A stretch of 64,000 nt of DNA from Mesorhizobium sp. WSM2240 (GTDB taxonomy: Bacteria; Pseudomonadota; Alphaproteobacteria; Rhizobiales; Rhizobiaceae). The notes beneath the pieces were generated by a model. That model made no database searches. It was given only the letters and a program-made list of their open reading frames with translations, and was not told the origin of the DNA. Location: NCBI RefSeq assembly GCF_040438645.1, contig NZ_CP159253.1:2294001-2358000 (forward strand), in the 5' to 3' direction. The stretch's first letter is position 1. Each line of letters begins with the position of its first letter. A program made the translations under genes and the position numbers. Positions 35,092-45,380 of this stretch are shown in pieces.

Positions 35092-36320
35092 TGACCGGCT
35101 TCCTCGCCTTTCTCCGCGACAATGCGCGCTGGCTCGCCGGCGGCTTCCTGCTGACGCTGTTCTCGTCTTTCGGACAGACTTTTTTCATTTCGCTTTCGGC
35201 CGGCAATATCCGCGAGGAATACGGGCTGTCGCATGGCGGCTTCGGCACGCTCTACATGGTCGCGACGCTGGGCAGCGCGCTGACCCTGCCGCGCCTCGGC
35301 CAGATCGTCGACCGCTACAGCGTGAAGCAGGTCGCGCTCTTCATCATCCCGATGCTGGCGCTGGCTGCCATTTCCATGGCCTTTTCAACCAACGTCATCC
35401 TGCTCGCCTTCACTATCTATCTCCTGCGCTTGTTCGGGCAGGGCATGCTGACCCACACCTCGTTCACTGCGATGGGCCGCTGGTTTTCGGCGCAGCGCGG
35501 CCGTGCAGTTTCCGTCGTAACCCTTGGCCACAATACCGGCGAGGCGGTTTTCCCGCTGATCTTCGTGGCAGTTGCTGCCGCGGTCGGCTGGCGCAACACC
35601 TGGCTGATGGCGGCGGCGGCCCTGGTTTTTGTGGCGCTGCCGGTGATCGTCTCGCTGATCGCGGTCGAGCGCGCGCCCCGGGCCTCGGACCCAGTCGCTC
35701 GTGTTTCCGATGCCCGCGACTGGACCCGGGCCGAAGCGCTGCGCGATCCGGTGTTTTATCTCCTGTTCCTCGGCGTTATGGCGCCGTCCTTCATCGGCAC
35801 CGTCATTTTCTTTCATCAGGTCTATCTCGTCGAACTGCGCGGCTGGTCGCTCGAGCTTTTCGCCGGCACCTTCACCCTGATGGCCGTCATGACCGCTACA
35901 TTCGCTCTGATCTCGGGCCAGCTAATCGACCGCTTTTCGGCGGTGGCTATGCTGCCGGCGTTTCTCATTCCGCTCGGGGCCGCCTGCCTGATCCTCGGCT
36001 TCTTCGAGGGCCAGTGGAGCGCGTTCGCCTTCATGGCGCTGCTCGGCGTGTCGTGGGGCTTCTCCTCGACGCTGTTCGGCGCGCTTTGGCCGGAAATCTA
36101 CGGCACCAGGCATCTGGGTTCGATCCGCGCTCTGGCTGTGGCGATCATGGTCTTCGCCAGCGCCATGGGACCGGGCCTCACCGGACTGCTAATCGATCTT
36201 GGCGTCAGCTATCCCGGCCAGATCATCGCGATGGGCATCTACTGCTTCGCCATTTCGCTGGTGATGCTGCAGGTCTCGCGCCGCGTCAGGGCGCGTGCGA
36301 CGCAACCTCTCGCAGCCTGA
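35091..36320 (+). CDS. MFS transporter
   Basis: A 409-aa, 12-helix transporter. The cytoplasmic loop after helix 2 reads LGQIVDRYSVKQVAL, a variant motif A, and the second half begins near DPVFYLLFLGVMAPSF. The start is taken as GTG 35091, overlapping the GNAT stop; the ATG at 35022 would lie deep inside the upstream gene. Substrate unknown. The link to the GNAT gene suggests export or uptake of the compound that is acetylated. Confidence 0.85.
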   Translation: MTGFLAFLRDNARWLAGGFLLTLFSSFGQTFFISLSAGNIREEYGLSHGGFGTLYMVATLGSALTLPRLGQIVDRYSVKQVALFIIPMLALAAISMAFSTNVILLAFTIYLLRLFGQGMLTHTSFTAMGRWFSAQRGRAVSVVTLGHNTGEAVFPLIFVAVAAAVGWRNTWLMAAAALVFVALPVIVSLIAVERAPRASDPVARVSDARDWTRAEALRDPVFYLLFLGVMAPSFIGTVIFFHQVYLVELRGWSLELFAGTFTLMAVMTATFALISGQLIDRFSAVAMLPAFLIPLGAACLILGFFEGQWSAFAFMALLGVSWGFSSTLFGALWPEIYGTRHLGSIRALAVAIMVFASAMGPGLTGLLIDLGVSYPGQIIAMGIYCFAISLVMLQVSRRVRARATQPLAA

Positions 36321-36688
36321 CGACGCAACCCACTGTTGCAGGAATGTCTCTCTGATTGTGTCACCTTTGCTTTTCGCGACCCGAAGTGTTGGCGAAACAG
36401 CCCGCCTTCATTATAAGCATTTCTCCCGCTGATCCCGTTTGGGAGGGTACGAATGACAGGATTTGACACTTTGATGCCGGGCCGCGAAGCCTAGGTTCCA
36501 AGCGCCGCCTCGGAGGTTTTGACCTTCCGGGCATCCAGAACCGATTTTCGCCTGCCCCGGTCGCCGCCTCATCCTGAGCTCGGCTGCCAAATCGATTCGG
36601 CCCCGCACAGAGCAACGATTTTGTGCTCCCGCGGTGCTTCATTTCCACGTTTTTTCCGGGATCGGGCAGTTTTGCGCCCGAAAGGACC
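36321..36688 (+). other. 368-bp intergenic region upstream of the ABC exporter
   Basis: No RNA gene, repeat family or full gene is seen. It holds a possible 13-codon leader frame (36453-36494) with a strong ribosome site, followed by an imperfect GGAGGT/ACCTTCC inverted repeat near 36512-36528. Base composition is slightly more T-rich than the coding neighbours. Confidence 0.4.
36453..36494 (+). CDS. Possible 13-aa leader peptide
   Basis: ATG at 36453 lies about 6 bases after GGGAGGG, one of the stronger ribosome sites in the window, and opens a frame of 13 codons (start MTGFDTLM, then Pro-Gly-Arg-Glu-Ala and TAG). It is about 190 bp upstream of the ABC exporter. It may be a leader peptide that regulates the exporter, or chance. 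No run of regulatory codons is present. Confidence 0.2.
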   Translation: MTGFDTLMPGREA

Positions 36689-38494
36689 ATGACTCGTTTT
36701 CGTATCAATCTGCGCGGCGGCGCGTTCCGCAGCGTATTTAGCTTCACCGCAGGCCATTGGCGGCGCCAACCGATCCGTCTCGCCGTCATCATGGCGACGG
36801 TGCTCGTCTCCACCTTGGCCGATGTGCTGACCCCGCTCTATTCAGGCCGGCTGGTCGACGCCGTCGCCAGCGGCGCGGCGGCCGACATCGTCGCCTGGAA
36901 CGCAGCGACCGCGGCTTTCTTCATGCTGATCGCGCTCGCACTCGGCGCCATAGTCATGCGCCACATCGCTTTCATGGGTATCATCGACCTGACGCTGATC
37001 ATGATGTCGGACATCGCTGCCGACGCGTTCCACCGCGTCCAGCGCTTTTCCACCGACTGGCACGCCAACAGCTTCGCCGGCTCGACCGTGCGCAAGGTGA
37101 CGCGCGGCATGTGGGCGCTCGACCTCCTGAACGACACGATCCTGGTGGCGTTGTTTCCCTCGCTCGTGATGCTCGTCGGCTCGACGCTGCTGCTCGGCTG
37201 GTATTGGCCGATGATGGGTTTCATCATCGCGGTCGGCTCGCTGGTCTATGTCGCGCTCACCATCGCACTGTCGCTCGGCTATGTCGCTCCGGCGGCGAGC
37301 CTCGCCAACCGCTGGGACACCCGGCTCGGCGGCGCGCTGGCCGATGCGGTCAGCTGCAACGCGGTGGTCAAGGCTTTCGGCGCCGAAGACCGGGAAGACG
37401 GCAGGCTCGCCTCGATAACCGGCAAATGGCGGGTCCGGACCCGGCGCACCTGGGTGCGCGGAACAATCAACGGTACGACGCAGGGGTCTACGCTGCTTGT
37501 GCTCCGTGTCGCAGTGATAGGTTTCGCCCTGATCCTGTGGTCGCGCGGCGAGGCGAGTGCGGGCGACATTACCTTCGTGCTCACTTCGTTTTTCGTACTG
37601 CAGGGCTACCTGCGCGATGTCGGCATGCATGTGCGCAACGTGCAGCGCTCGGTCAACGACATGGAGGAACTGGTCGATATTCAGCGCCAGCCGCTCGGTA
37701 TCGAGGATGGGCCGGGCGCGAAGCCGATCGCGATCGAGCGCGGGCGCATCGAATTCGACGAAGTGACGTTCCACTATGGCAGCCATCCCTTGCCGCTCTA
37801 CAAGGATTTCTCGGTCACGATCGAAGCCGGCGAGCGGATAGGGCTCGTCGGCCATTCGGGATCGGGCAAGACGACCTTCGTCAAGCTCATCCAGCGGCTC
37901 TACGACCTGAGCTCCGGCCGTATCCTGATCGACGGTCAGGACATCGCCGAAGTCACGCAGGCGTCATTGCGCCAGCAGATGGCCATCGTGCAGCAGGACC
38001 CAGTGCTGTTTCATCGGTCATTGGCCGAAAACATCGCCTATGCGCGGCCCGGCGCCTCGCAGGCCGAGATCGAGGAAGCTGCCAGGCTCGCCAGCGCTCA
38101 CGATTTCATCGAGAACCTGCCTAAGGGCTACGGCACGCTTGTCGGTGAGCGCGGCGTCAAGCTGTCGGGCGGCGAGCGCCAGCGCGTCGCGATCGCTCGG
38201 GCGTTCCTCGCCGATGCGCCGATCCTCATCCTCGACGAGGCTACGTCGAGCCTCGATTCGGAATCGGAGGTGTTGATCCAGCAGGCGATGGAGCGGCTGA
38301 TGGTCGGACGCACAACGCTGGTCATCGCGCATCGGCTGTCGACTGTGCGCGCACTCGACCGGCTGCTCGTTTTCGATCGGGGCCGTATTGCGGAGGAGGG
38401 CGATCATGACCAGCTGATCCGACTTTCCGGCGGCATCTACCGCCGGCTATTCGAGCGCCAGGCGCTGGAACTGACCAAGGGGATGATAATCTGA
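36689..38494 (+). CDS. ABC exporter, fused permease-ATPase (ABCB/MsbA type half-transporter)
   Basis: A 601-aa half-transporter that would act as a homodimer in the inner membrane. The N-terminal part has about six transmembrane helices; the ATPase domain has Walker A GHSGSGKTT (from about residue 388), the Q-loop IVQQDPVLF, signature LSGGERQRVAIARA, Walker B ILILDEATSSLD and the switch AHRLST. The start at 36689 follows AAAGGA closely. Substrates could be lipid, peptide or drug; nothing nearby decides. Confidence 0.92.
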   Translation: MTRFRINLRGGAFRSVFSFTAGHWRRQPIRLAVIMATVLVSTLADVLTPLYSGRLVDAVASGAAADIVAWNAATAAFFMLIALALGAIVMRHIAFMGIIDLTLIMMSDIAADAFHRVQRFSTDWHANSFAGSTVRKVTRGMWALDLLNDTILVALFPSLVMLVGSTLLLGWYWPMMGFIIAVGSLVYVALTIALSLGYVAPAASLANRWDTRLGGALADAVSCNAVVKAFGAEDREDGRLASITGKWRVRTRRTWVRGTINGTTQGSTLLVLRVAVIGFALILWSRGEASAGDITFVLTSFFVLQGYLRDVGMHVRNVQRSVNDMEELVDIQRQPLGIEDGPGAKPIAIERGRIEFDEVTFHYGSHPLPLYKDFSVTIEAGERIGLVGHSGSGKTTFVKLIQRLYDLSSGRILIDGQDIAEVTQASLRQQMAIVQQDPVLFHRSLAENIAYARPGASQAEIEEAARLASAHDFIENLPKGYGTLVGERGVKLSGGERQRVAIARAFLADAPILILDEATSSLDSESEVLIQQAMERLMVGRTTLVIAHRLSTVRALDRLLVFDRGRIAEEGDHDQLIRLSGGIYRRLFERQALELTKGMII

Positions 38495-38499
38495 CGAGC

Positions 38500-38525
38500 G
38501 GGCGGGGCGCTAAAGCGCCTCGCCC
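38500..38525 (+). terminator. Hairpin after the ABC exporter
   Basis: GGGCGGGGCGC (38500-38510) pairs with GCGCCTCGCCC (38515-38525) over the loop TAAA with one G-U pair, 6 bases after the stop. No U run follows. Confidence 0.5.
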
Positions 38526-38569
38526 GCCAGTCTTGCCAAGGCCATATCCTTCCGCTAACCCCGCAAACC

Positions 38570-39943
38570 ATGACTGTCACAGTTCGTTTCGCCCCGTCGC
38601 CGACGGGCCAAATCCACATCGGCAACGCCCGCACTGCGCTTTTCAACTGGCTGTTCGCCATGAAGCATGGCGGGCGGTTCATTCAGCGCTTCGACGATAC
38701 GGATTCCGCGCGCTCCAGGCAGGAATATGCCAATGCGATTCTCTATGACCTGCACTGGCTAGGCATCTTTCCGGACGCCACTCATTACCAGTCTCAGCGC
38801 ATCGAAAACTACGACGCCGCAGTCGAGAGGCTTAAGGAAGCCGGCGTGCTCTACGCCTGCTATGAGACGCCGGAAGAGCTCGATTTGCGCCGCAAGATCA
38901 GGCGCACGCGCGGCCTGCCGCCCGTCTATGGCCGCGAAGCACTCAAGCTCACCGCCGACGAAAAGGCGGCTTTCGAGGCGGACGGACGACGGCCGCACTG
39001 GCGGTTCCTGCTGCCCAATTTCGACGCCGATCCGTTCGAGCCGAAGCGCACCGACATTGTCTGGACCGATGTGGTGCGCGGCGAGGAAACCGTCGATCTC
39101 GCCTCGCTGTCGGACCCGGTCCTGGTCCGCGAGGACGGCACCTATCTCTACACGCTGCCCTCGGTTGTCGATGACATCGACATGGGCGTGACCCACGTCA
39201 TTCGCGGCGACGACCATGTCACCAATACCGGCGTGCAGATCGCGCTGTTCCGGGCGCTTGGCGCCGAGCCGCCGGCCTTTGGCCACCACAACCTCCTGAC
39301 CACCAGCTCGGGCGAGGGGCTTTCCAAGCGCAGCGGCGCGCTGTCGATCGCAGGTTTGCGCGAATCCGGGCTAGAGCCAATGGCGGTGGTCTCGCACGCC
39401 GTGCTGATCGGCACGTCGGAGAATGTCTCGGCCGTCGCCAGCATGGCGGAACTCGCCGAGCGCTTCGACCCTGCGGCGACCTCGAAATCGGCTTCCAAGT
39501 TCGATCCGGACGAGTTGATCGTACTCAACCGCGCGCTGCTCCATGAAACGCCGTTCTCGGAGGTGCAGGACCGGCTTTCCGCGCTCGGCATTTCCGGCGA
39601 AAAAGCCGAGCCGTTCTGGCTTGCGGTGCGCGGCAATGTGGAAAAACTTTCTGATTCGGTGGCTTGGTGGAAGATCCTCAAATCCGGCCCGCAGGAACCT
39701 GCCGATCTCGTAGACGAAGACAGGGACTATGTTCGGGCAGCATTCGACATGCTGCCTGAGGAGCCCTGGGACGGTTCGACCTGGAAGGCCTGGACCGATG
39801 CGGTGAGGAAGGAATGCGGCCGCAAGGGCAAGGCGCTGTTCATGCCGCTTAGGCTGGCGCTCACCGGGCTTGACGCTGGTCCGGAGCTCGCAGATCTATT
39901 GCCGCTTCTGGGTCGGGAAGGAACCTTGGCCCGACGACCCTGA
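38570..39943 (+). CDS. gltX: Glutamate--tRNA ligase
   Basis: Charges tRNA-Glu (and in alphaproteobacteria one of two paralogues may charge tRNA-Gln for the amidotransferase route). The 457-aa class I synthetase has HIGN at residues 16-19 and LSKRS at 251-255 as the KMSKS loop, with [10 protein letters not shown] and [11 protein letters not shown]. Rhizobia usually have two gltX genes; this one ends 83 bases inside the convergent DUF2865 gene, so its last 27 residues overlap that gene in antisense. Confidence 0.94.
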   Translation: MTVTVRFAPSPTGQIHIGNARTALFNWLFAMKHGGRFIQRFDDTDSARSRQEYANAILYDLHWLGIFPDATHYQSQRIENYDAAVERLKEAGVLYACYETPEELDLRRKIRRTRGLPPVYGREALKLTADEKAAFEADGRRPHWRFLLPNFDADPFEPKRTDIVWTDVVRGEETVDLASLSDPVLVREDGTYLYTLPSVVDDIDMGVTHVIRGDDHVTNTGVQIALFRALGAEPPAFGHHNLLTTSSGEGLSKRSGALSIAGLRESGLEPMAVVSHAVLIGTSENVSAVASMAELAERFDPAATSKSASKFDPDELIVLNRALLHETPFSEVQDRLSALGISGEKAEPFWLAVRGNVEKLSDSVAWWKILKSGPQEPADLVDEDRDYVRAAFDMLPEEPWDGSTWKAWTDAVRKECGRKGKALFMPLRLALTGLDAGPELADLLPLLGREGTLARRP

Positions 39944-40988
39944 CTTTGCGGTCCTCGTCTGGTTCGACGGCGACGGCCTCCGGCTGTTTCTCGACAGCAA
40001 TATCGGCTCTCGGGGCTGGGGCTTCCGGCTTGGGTTCGGATGGCGTGACAAACGATCCGTTCTCGGCGGGAACTTCAGCGCCCGCGGGCTTGCCGGCAAG
40101 CACCTCGAAATTTCTGGCGGCATTGCAGCCGCAGCCTTTCGGCCGTGGGGCATCTATGCTCTTGTAGAGATACGCCGACTGCAACTCCGAATAGCGCTTT
40201 CCCGTCACCGTCGAGATCATTGTCGCGGTATCATCAGCTCCGGGCGCTAGCACCCGGTTCGGGTCCGCTTCGTGGAAGAAGACCTGCATCTCGGTCCCGG
40301 GGCAGCGTGCGTCGCAGTTCTTCTGGTCGCGTTCGAAATCGGCAAGCGACGCCGCGTAGGACATCGGGAAGAAATAGCCGTCGCAGGTGCGCACGCAAGT
40401 CGTTCGGTAGCTTCTGCCCAGCTCCTGCAACTGCTGTCCGTCGCCATCGATAACCCGACGGATGCGGCCTTCGAGGTCCTCGTCAAGCGGTCGGATCGCG
40501 CCAAAACCGGTCGGCCGGTCTGACATGATCTCACCGCTATCGATCGGCGGCGGCAAGGGTCTCACGGCAACCGCATCGTCGCGGCAGCCATTGGCGTCGA
40601 GCGATGCGAGCAGGCGCGCGCGCGAATGCTCTCCGCCGTTGCCGGCCAATTGGCTGCGCTTGCGCTGAAGCGTCTCGAGATTGATCGCCATTTTCTCGAT
40701 CGCCGCGTTCAGCGTGGCGCATTGCTTGACGCCGTTGCCGAGCAGTGAAAATCCGCATCTCTGGCTACGCGCCTGTCGCCGCGCTTTCACCATTTCGTCG
40801 CGCTGGCGGACGATAGCGTCGTCATATTTGACGAGTGCAGCCGACCCATCGATATCGGCGGCCGCGGCAAGCTCGGCTTCGAGTTGGCGGCAGAGCAGGG
40901 TATCGGCGAGAGCGGGCACGGCGGTCGCAACGGTGAGCGCGAAGGCTCCCAGCGCAATGGCTCGTCTCAGCGTTCGCCTGCCCGCCAT
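39861..40988 (-). CDS. DUF2865 secreted protein
   Basis: A 375-aa exported protein: signal peptide residues 1-28 ending ALADT, then a helical region with [16 protein letters not shown], the conserved Cys-rich core [18 protein letters not shown] and [21 protein letters not shown], and a Pro/Glu-rich tail ending in [17 protein letters not shown], a conserved rhizobial terminus. Cys spacing suggests several disulfides in the periplasm. Function unknown. The last 83 bases overlap gltX convergently. Confidence 0.85.
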   Translation of the reverse strand: MAGRRTLRRAIALGAFALTVATAVPALADTLLCRQLEAELAAAADIDGSAALVKYDDAIVRQRDEMVKARRQARSQRCGFSLLGNGVKQCATLNAAIEKMAINLETLQRKRSQLAGNGGEHSRARLLASLDANGCRDDAVAVRPLPPPIDSGEIMSDRPTGFGAIRPLDEDLEGRIRRVIDGDGQQLQELGRSYRTTCVRTCDGYFFPMSYAASLADFERDQKNCDARCPGTEMQVFFHEADPNRVLAPGADDTATMISTVTGKRYSELQSAYLYKSIDAPRPKGCGCNAARNFEVLAGKPAGAEVPAENGSFVTPSEPKPEAPAPRADIAVEKQPEAVAVEPDEDRKVRVVGPRFLPDPEAAIDLRAPDQRQAR

Positions 40989-41091
40989 CCGTGCCGATCC
41001 CCTTCCCGCATCGTCGGCTCGCCGACTACGCGAATCCGATGCGGAAGGTTAGCGGTTTCTTCGGCGTCTGGCCAATTTCCCGGCCGGGCGC

Positions 41092-43416
41092 TCAACCCGT
41101 CCTTAGCGTCGCAACGGCTTTCTGAGAGGCTTCGACGACCGCAAGGGCCGTCATGTTGACGATCCCGCGCGAGGTCACCGACGGCGTCAGGATATGTGCA
41201 GGTTTGTCGGTGCCGAGCAGGATCGGACCGACATGCAGCGCGTCCGTCATCTGCTTGACCGTGGTGAGCGCTATATTGGCCGAATCGAGGTTCGGGAACA
41301 CCAGCAGATTGGCTTCGCCCTTCAGCGCCGAATGCGGAAAGACGCGCTGGCGCAGCAATTCGGACAGCGCCGAATCTGCATGCATTTCGCCGTCGCTCTG
41401 CAGGTCGGGCGCTATCTTCTTCAGGATCTCGGCCGCCTGCCGCATCTTCAGCGCGCTCGGCGAATCGCGCGAGCCGAAATTGGAATGCGACAGCAGCGCC
41501 GCCTTGGGCTCGATGCCGAAGCGGCTGATTTCCTCGGCCGCCAGCACGGTCATCTCGGCGATTTCTTCCGCCGTCGGATCGACTGTCACATAGGTATCGG
41601 TGAAGAAAGTGACGCCGCGGGTCGAGATCAGCATCGAAAGCGCCGAGAGATCGCGGTCGCGGACGCCCTCGCGCGGCCCGATGATCAGCGTGACGTTGCG
41701 AAGATGCCGTTCGAAACGGCCCTCCAGCCCGCAGATCATCGCATGCGCGTCGCCGCGCTTCAGCGCCAGCGCCGCGATCACGGTGGTGTTGGTGCGCACC
41801 ATGGTGCGTGCGGCTTCCTGTGTCACGCCGCGACGGCCGGTACGCTCGATCAGAAGGTCGACATAGTGGCGGTAGCGCGGATCGTCCTCCGGGTTGACCA
41901 GTTCGAAATCGGTACCCGGCCTGATGCGTAGCCCATACCGCTTCAGCCGCACGTCGATGACATGCGGCCGTCCGATCAGGATCGGCTCGGCGATGCCTTC
42001 CTCGATCACCACCTGCGCGGCTCGAAGCACCCGCTCGTCCTCGCCGTCGGCATAGATGACCCGCTTTGAGGCCGATGTCTTGGCCGTCGAGAATACCGGC
42101 TTCATCACCAGGCCGGAGCGGAAGACGAAGCGGTTCAAGCGATCGACATAGGCGGGGAAATCGGCGATCGGCCTTGTGGCGACGCCGGTCTCGCAGGCCG
42201 CCTTGGCTACTGCCGGCGCGATCCGCAGGATGAGGCGCGGGTCGAAAGGCGAGGGGATGAGAAAATCCGGGCCGAAGGTCGGCGTCTCGCCGGAATAGGC
42301 GCGGGCCGCGACATCGGACGGCTCTTCCCGCGCCAATGCCGCGATGGCGCGCACAGCCGCCATCTTCATGGGCTCGTTGATGGCGCTTGCGCCGCAATCC
42401 AGCGCTCCGCGGAATATGTAGGGAAAGCAGAGTACGTTATTGACTTGATTGGGAAAATCGGAACGGCCGGTGCAGATCATCGCATCCGGACGCGCCGTGC
42501 GGGCCTCATCCGGCATGATCTCGGGATTGGGGTTGGCCAGCGCCAGGATCAGCGGCTTTTCCGCCATGTGCTTCAAGAGTTCGGGCTTCAGCACGCCTGC
42601 CGCCGACAGACCGAGAAACACGTCCGCGCCGCCGATCACGTCGGCCAACGTCCGCGCCTCGGTGTCCTTCACGTAAGGGTCTTTCCAGCGGTCCATCTCG
42701 TCCAGCCGGCCTTTGTAAGCAACGCCGAATCGGTCGGTCACCCAGATGTTTTCGACCTTCGCGCCGAGCGAAACGAGCAGGTTGAGGCAGGCGAGCGCAG
42801 CCGCTCCCGCGCCCGAGGTGACGATCTTGATGTCCTCGATTTTCTTGCCGGCGAATTCCAGTCCGTTGAGCACTGCGGCCGCAACAATGATCGCCGTGCC
42901 GTGCTGGTCGTCGTGGAAGACCGGGATCTTCATCCGCGCCTTGAGCTGCTCCTCGACCTCGAAGCATTCCGGCGCCTTGATATCTTCGAGATTGATGCCG
43001 CCAAAGGTCGGCTCGAGCGCGGCCACCGTCTCAACCATGCGCTCGATTTCCGGCGCGTCGATCTCGATATCGAAGACGTCGATGCCGGCGAACTTCTTGA
43101 AAAGGACAGCCTTGCCTTCCATCACAGGCTTGGACGCCAGCGGCCCGATATTGCCGAGCCCGAGCACGGCGGAGCCGTTGGAGATTACCGCCACCAGATT
43201 AGCGCGCGCAGTGTAGTCGGCGGCGGTTGCCGGGTCATCCTTTATCGCGAGGCAGGGAGCGGCGACGCCTGGCGAATAGGCCAGAGCCAGATCGCGCTGG
43301 TTTCCCAGCGGCTTGGTCGCCTGAATCTCCAGTTTGCCGGGGGTAGGGTGCTTATGGAAATATAGTGCGGCGTCTTCGAGGTCGGAGCGTCCGGCTTCGG
43401 TCTTGCTGGTTTCCAT
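41092..43416 (-). CDS. maeB: NADP-dependent malic enzyme with C-terminal phosphotransacetylase-like domain
   Basis: Oxidatively decarboxylates malate to pyruvate. The 774-aa protein has the malic enzyme half (residues 1 to about 425; [36 protein letters not shown] for malate and metal, [16 protein letters not shown] for the cofactor) and a C-terminal PTA-like half ([15 protein letters not shown], then MICGLEGRF) that is regulatory rather than catalytic in characterised rhizobial enzymes. Rhizobia have NAD (Dme) and NADP (Tme) versions; sequence by eye does not separate them. GGGGGAG precedes the ATG. Confidence 0.93.
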   Translation of the reverse strand: METSKTEAGRSDLEDAALYFHKHPTPGKLEIQATKPLGNQRDLALAYSPGVAAPCLAIKDDPATAADYTARANLVAVISNGSAVLGLGNIGPLASKPVMEGKAVLFKKFAGIDVFDIEIDAPEIERMVETVAALEPTFGGINLEDIKAPECFEVEEQLKARMKIPVFHDDQHGTAIIVAAAVLNGLEFAGKKIEDIKIVTSGAGAAALACLNLLVSLGAKVENIWVTDRFGVAYKGRLDEMDRWKDPYVKDTEARTLADVIGGADVFLGLSAAGVLKPELLKHMAEKPLILALANPNPEIMPDEARTARPDAMICTGRSDFPNQVNNVLCFPYIFRGALDCGASAINEPMKMAAVRAIAALAREEPSDVAARAYSGETPTFGPDFLIPSPFDPRLILRIAPAVAKAACETGVATRPIADFPAYVDRLNRFVFRSGLVMKPVFSTAKTSASKRVIYADGEDERVLRAAQVVIEEGIAEPILIGRPHVIDVRLKRYGLRIRPGTDFELVNPEDDPRYRHYVDLLIERTGRRGVTQEAARTMVRTNTTVIAALALKRGDAHAMICGLEGRFERHLRNVTLIIGPREGVRDRDLSALSMLISTRGVTFFTDTYVTVDPTAEEIAEMTVLAAEEISRFGIEPKAALLSHSNFGSRDSPSALKMRQAAEILKKIAPDLQSDGEMHADSALSELLRQRVFPHSALKGEANLLVFPNLDSANIALTTVKQMTDALHVGPILLGTDKPAHILTPSVTSRGIVNMTALAVVEASQKAVATLRTG

Positions 43417-43526
43417 TCTGTGCTCCCCCGCTTGTTCTTCTTTCGCCTCCTTAACACGTGCGACCGGATTTTCGAGGTTCTCGATCGATCTTCACCGGAA
43501 ATCGGAGACGCCGTATTTGGGCAAGC

Positions 43527-44306
43527 CTAGAACGCGCTGACGTAAAGCCCACCATCGACGGGAATGTTCTGGCCGGTGAGATACCCGGCGTGGACAGAGC
43601 ACAGGAACGCGCAGATCTGCCCGAATTCCTCCGGCGTGCCGAGGCGCTTGGCCGGAACGGCGGCAGAGGCCTGGGCCTTGCGGGCGGCCGCAGCGGCAGG
43701 TTCCTCGACAGTGCCGACTTCGTGCGGGGGGCGCAACCTGTCGGTGTCAAGTTTGCCCGGCAACATGTTGTTTATGGTGACGTTCTTGTCCGCGACCGTT
43801 CGCGCGACGCCAGCCAGGAACGAGGTCAGACCCGCGCGCGCGCCGGACGAAAGGTCGAGGCCGGGGATAGGCACATAGACCGAAAGCGAGGTTATGTTGA
43901 CGATGCGGCCGAAGCCGCGCGCCGCCATGCCGTCGAGGACCGCTTGGATTAGTTCGATCGGCGCGATCATGTTGTTGGTCACGCCTTTGACGATCGCCTC
44001 GCGGTCGAGCTCGCGAAAATCGCGGAAAGGCGGACCGCCATTGTTGTTGACGAGAATATCCGGCTCCGGACAGGCGGCGAGCAGCGCCTTCTGGACCGCC
44101 GGGTCCGCCACATTGCCGGCAATCTCGGTCACGCTCACACCGAACCGCTCGCGTATCTCCGCCGCCGTTCTGGCCAGAACCGTTGCGTCGCGCCCGTTGA
44201 CCACGAGATCGCAGCCCGCCTCCGCCAGCGCCAGCGCGCAGCCCTTGCCGAGGCCGCGGCTCGAAGCGCAGACGATGGCCTTTTTTCCGCGAATGCCGAG
44301 ATCCAT
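43527..44306 (-). CDS. Short-chain dehydrogenase/reductase family protein, atypical active site
   Basis: A 259-aa SDR with the cofactor motif CASSRGLGKG and the NNNGGPP strand. The catalytic region reads NITSLSVYVPIPGLDLSSGARAG: Ser is present but the expected Tyr-x3-Lys appears as Ser-x3-Arg, as in a divergent subfamily of SDRs. It may therefore not be a standard oxidoreductase. Start 44306 gives the family N-terminus DLGIRGKKAIV. It is divergent from the LpxH-like gene and downstream in strand sense of nothing obvious. Confidence 0.85.
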   Translation of the reverse strand: MDLGIRGKKAIVCASSRGLGKGCALALAEAGCDLVVNGRDATVLARTAAEIRERFGVSVTEIAGNVADPAVQKALLAACPEPDILVNNNGGPPFRDFRELDREAIVKGVTNNMIAPIELIQAVLDGMAARGFGRIVNITSLSVYVPIPGLDLSSGARAGLTSFLAGVARTVADKNVTINNMLPGKLDTDRLRPPHEVGTVEEPAAAAARKAQASAAVPAKRLGTPEEFGQICAFLCSVHAGYLTGQNIPVDGGLYVSAF

Positions 44307-44386
44307 GAGACGATTCCTTCGTTGGGCTGTTTGGCGGAAGCCTATCGCGTGAGCCTTGCCGATCGCAACCGTCATACGCCTGTTGC

Positions 44387-45256
44387 ATGAATCGCGGCAT
44401 AGGCAAGCCGAGACAAACGGTCCTGGATCCGATGCCCGGCGAAACTCCCCGCAGCTTCCGCACGCTTTTCATTTCCGACATCCATCTCGGGTCGAAGGCG
44501 GCCAAAGCCGAGTTCCTGATCGATTTCCTGCGCCATCACGAGGCCGAGGCCATCTATCTGGTCGGCGATATCGTTGACGGCTGGCGGCTGCGCCGCTCAT
44601 GGCACTGGCCGCAACTCCACAACGACGTGGTCCAGAAACTGCTGCGACAGGCACGCAAGGGCGTGCGGATCACCTATATTGCCGGCAATCACGACGAGTT
44701 CCTGCGCATGTTCCAGGGTGTGCATTTCGGCGGCATCGTGGTCGCCGACCGCGCCGTACACGAGAGCGCCGACGGCAAGAAATATCTCGTCATCCATGGC
44801 GACCAGTTCGACACGGTAGTGCACAATATGCGCTGGCTCGCCTATCTCGGCGACAAGGCCTATGACGCGGCGATCATGGTCAACCGGGTCATAGCCCGTT
44901 TCAGACGGCTCTTCGGCATGCCCTACTGGTCGTTCTCGTCATGGGCGAAGGTAAAGGTCAAGAAGGCAGTCAACTTCATCGGCGCGTTCCAGGAGGTACT
45001 CACCGAGGAGGCGCGCCGCTCGCAGGTCGACGGCGTCATCTGCGGTCATATCCATCACGCCGTCATCGAGAAGTTCGACGATGTCCAGTACATCAACACC
45101 GGTGACTGGGTAGAAAGCTGCACTGCAGTAGTCGAGCATTTCGACGGCAGGATGGAAATCCTGTACTGGCCGCATATTCGCACAAATGTTCCGGCGGTGG
45201 CCGAACAAGGCTTCGTGCCGGTCGTCATCGACAGCGAGACCGTCAAGGCTGCCTGA
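44387..45256 (+). CDS. LpxH-like metallophosphoesterase
   Basis: A 289-aa calcineurin-type phosphoesterase with all metal motifs: SDIHLGS, LVGDIVDGW, GNHDE, VIHGDQFD and GHIHHAV. It resembles UDP-2,3-diacylglucosamine hydrolases, but this genome already has lpxI in the lipid A operon, so the substrate may be another lipid or nucleotide. ATG 44432 is an alternative start nearer the first motif. It is followed after 124 bp by an MFS gene. Confidence 0.87.
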   Translation: MNRGIGKPRQTVLDPMPGETPRSFRTLFISDIHLGSKAAKAEFLIDFLRHHEAEAIYLVGDIVDGWRLRRSWHWPQLHNDVVQKLLRQARKGVRITYIAGNHDEFLRMFQGVHFGGIVVADRAVHESADGKKYLVIHGDQFDTVVHNMRWLAYLGDKAYDAAIMVNRVIARFRRLFGMPYWSFSSWAKVKVKKAVNFIGAFQEVLTEEARRSQVDGVICGHIHHAVIEKFDDVQYINTGDWVESCTAVVEHFDGRMEILYWPHIRTNVPAVAEQGFVPVVIDSETVKAA

Positions 45257-45380
45257 TCCGCCATCGGCGGGTTCAATCGATTGGGCCAAGCGGTTTTCCG
45301 GCATGGACGGCCATGCTAATGCGCGCATGATGCGGCGGGGCTCCTTCGTCTGAGTCGCGCCCGCCGGACTTTTCGCGCTT

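Noticed and set aside
40967..42397. 476-codon minus-strand frame within maeB
   Set aside because: Different frame of the well-supported malic enzyme gene.
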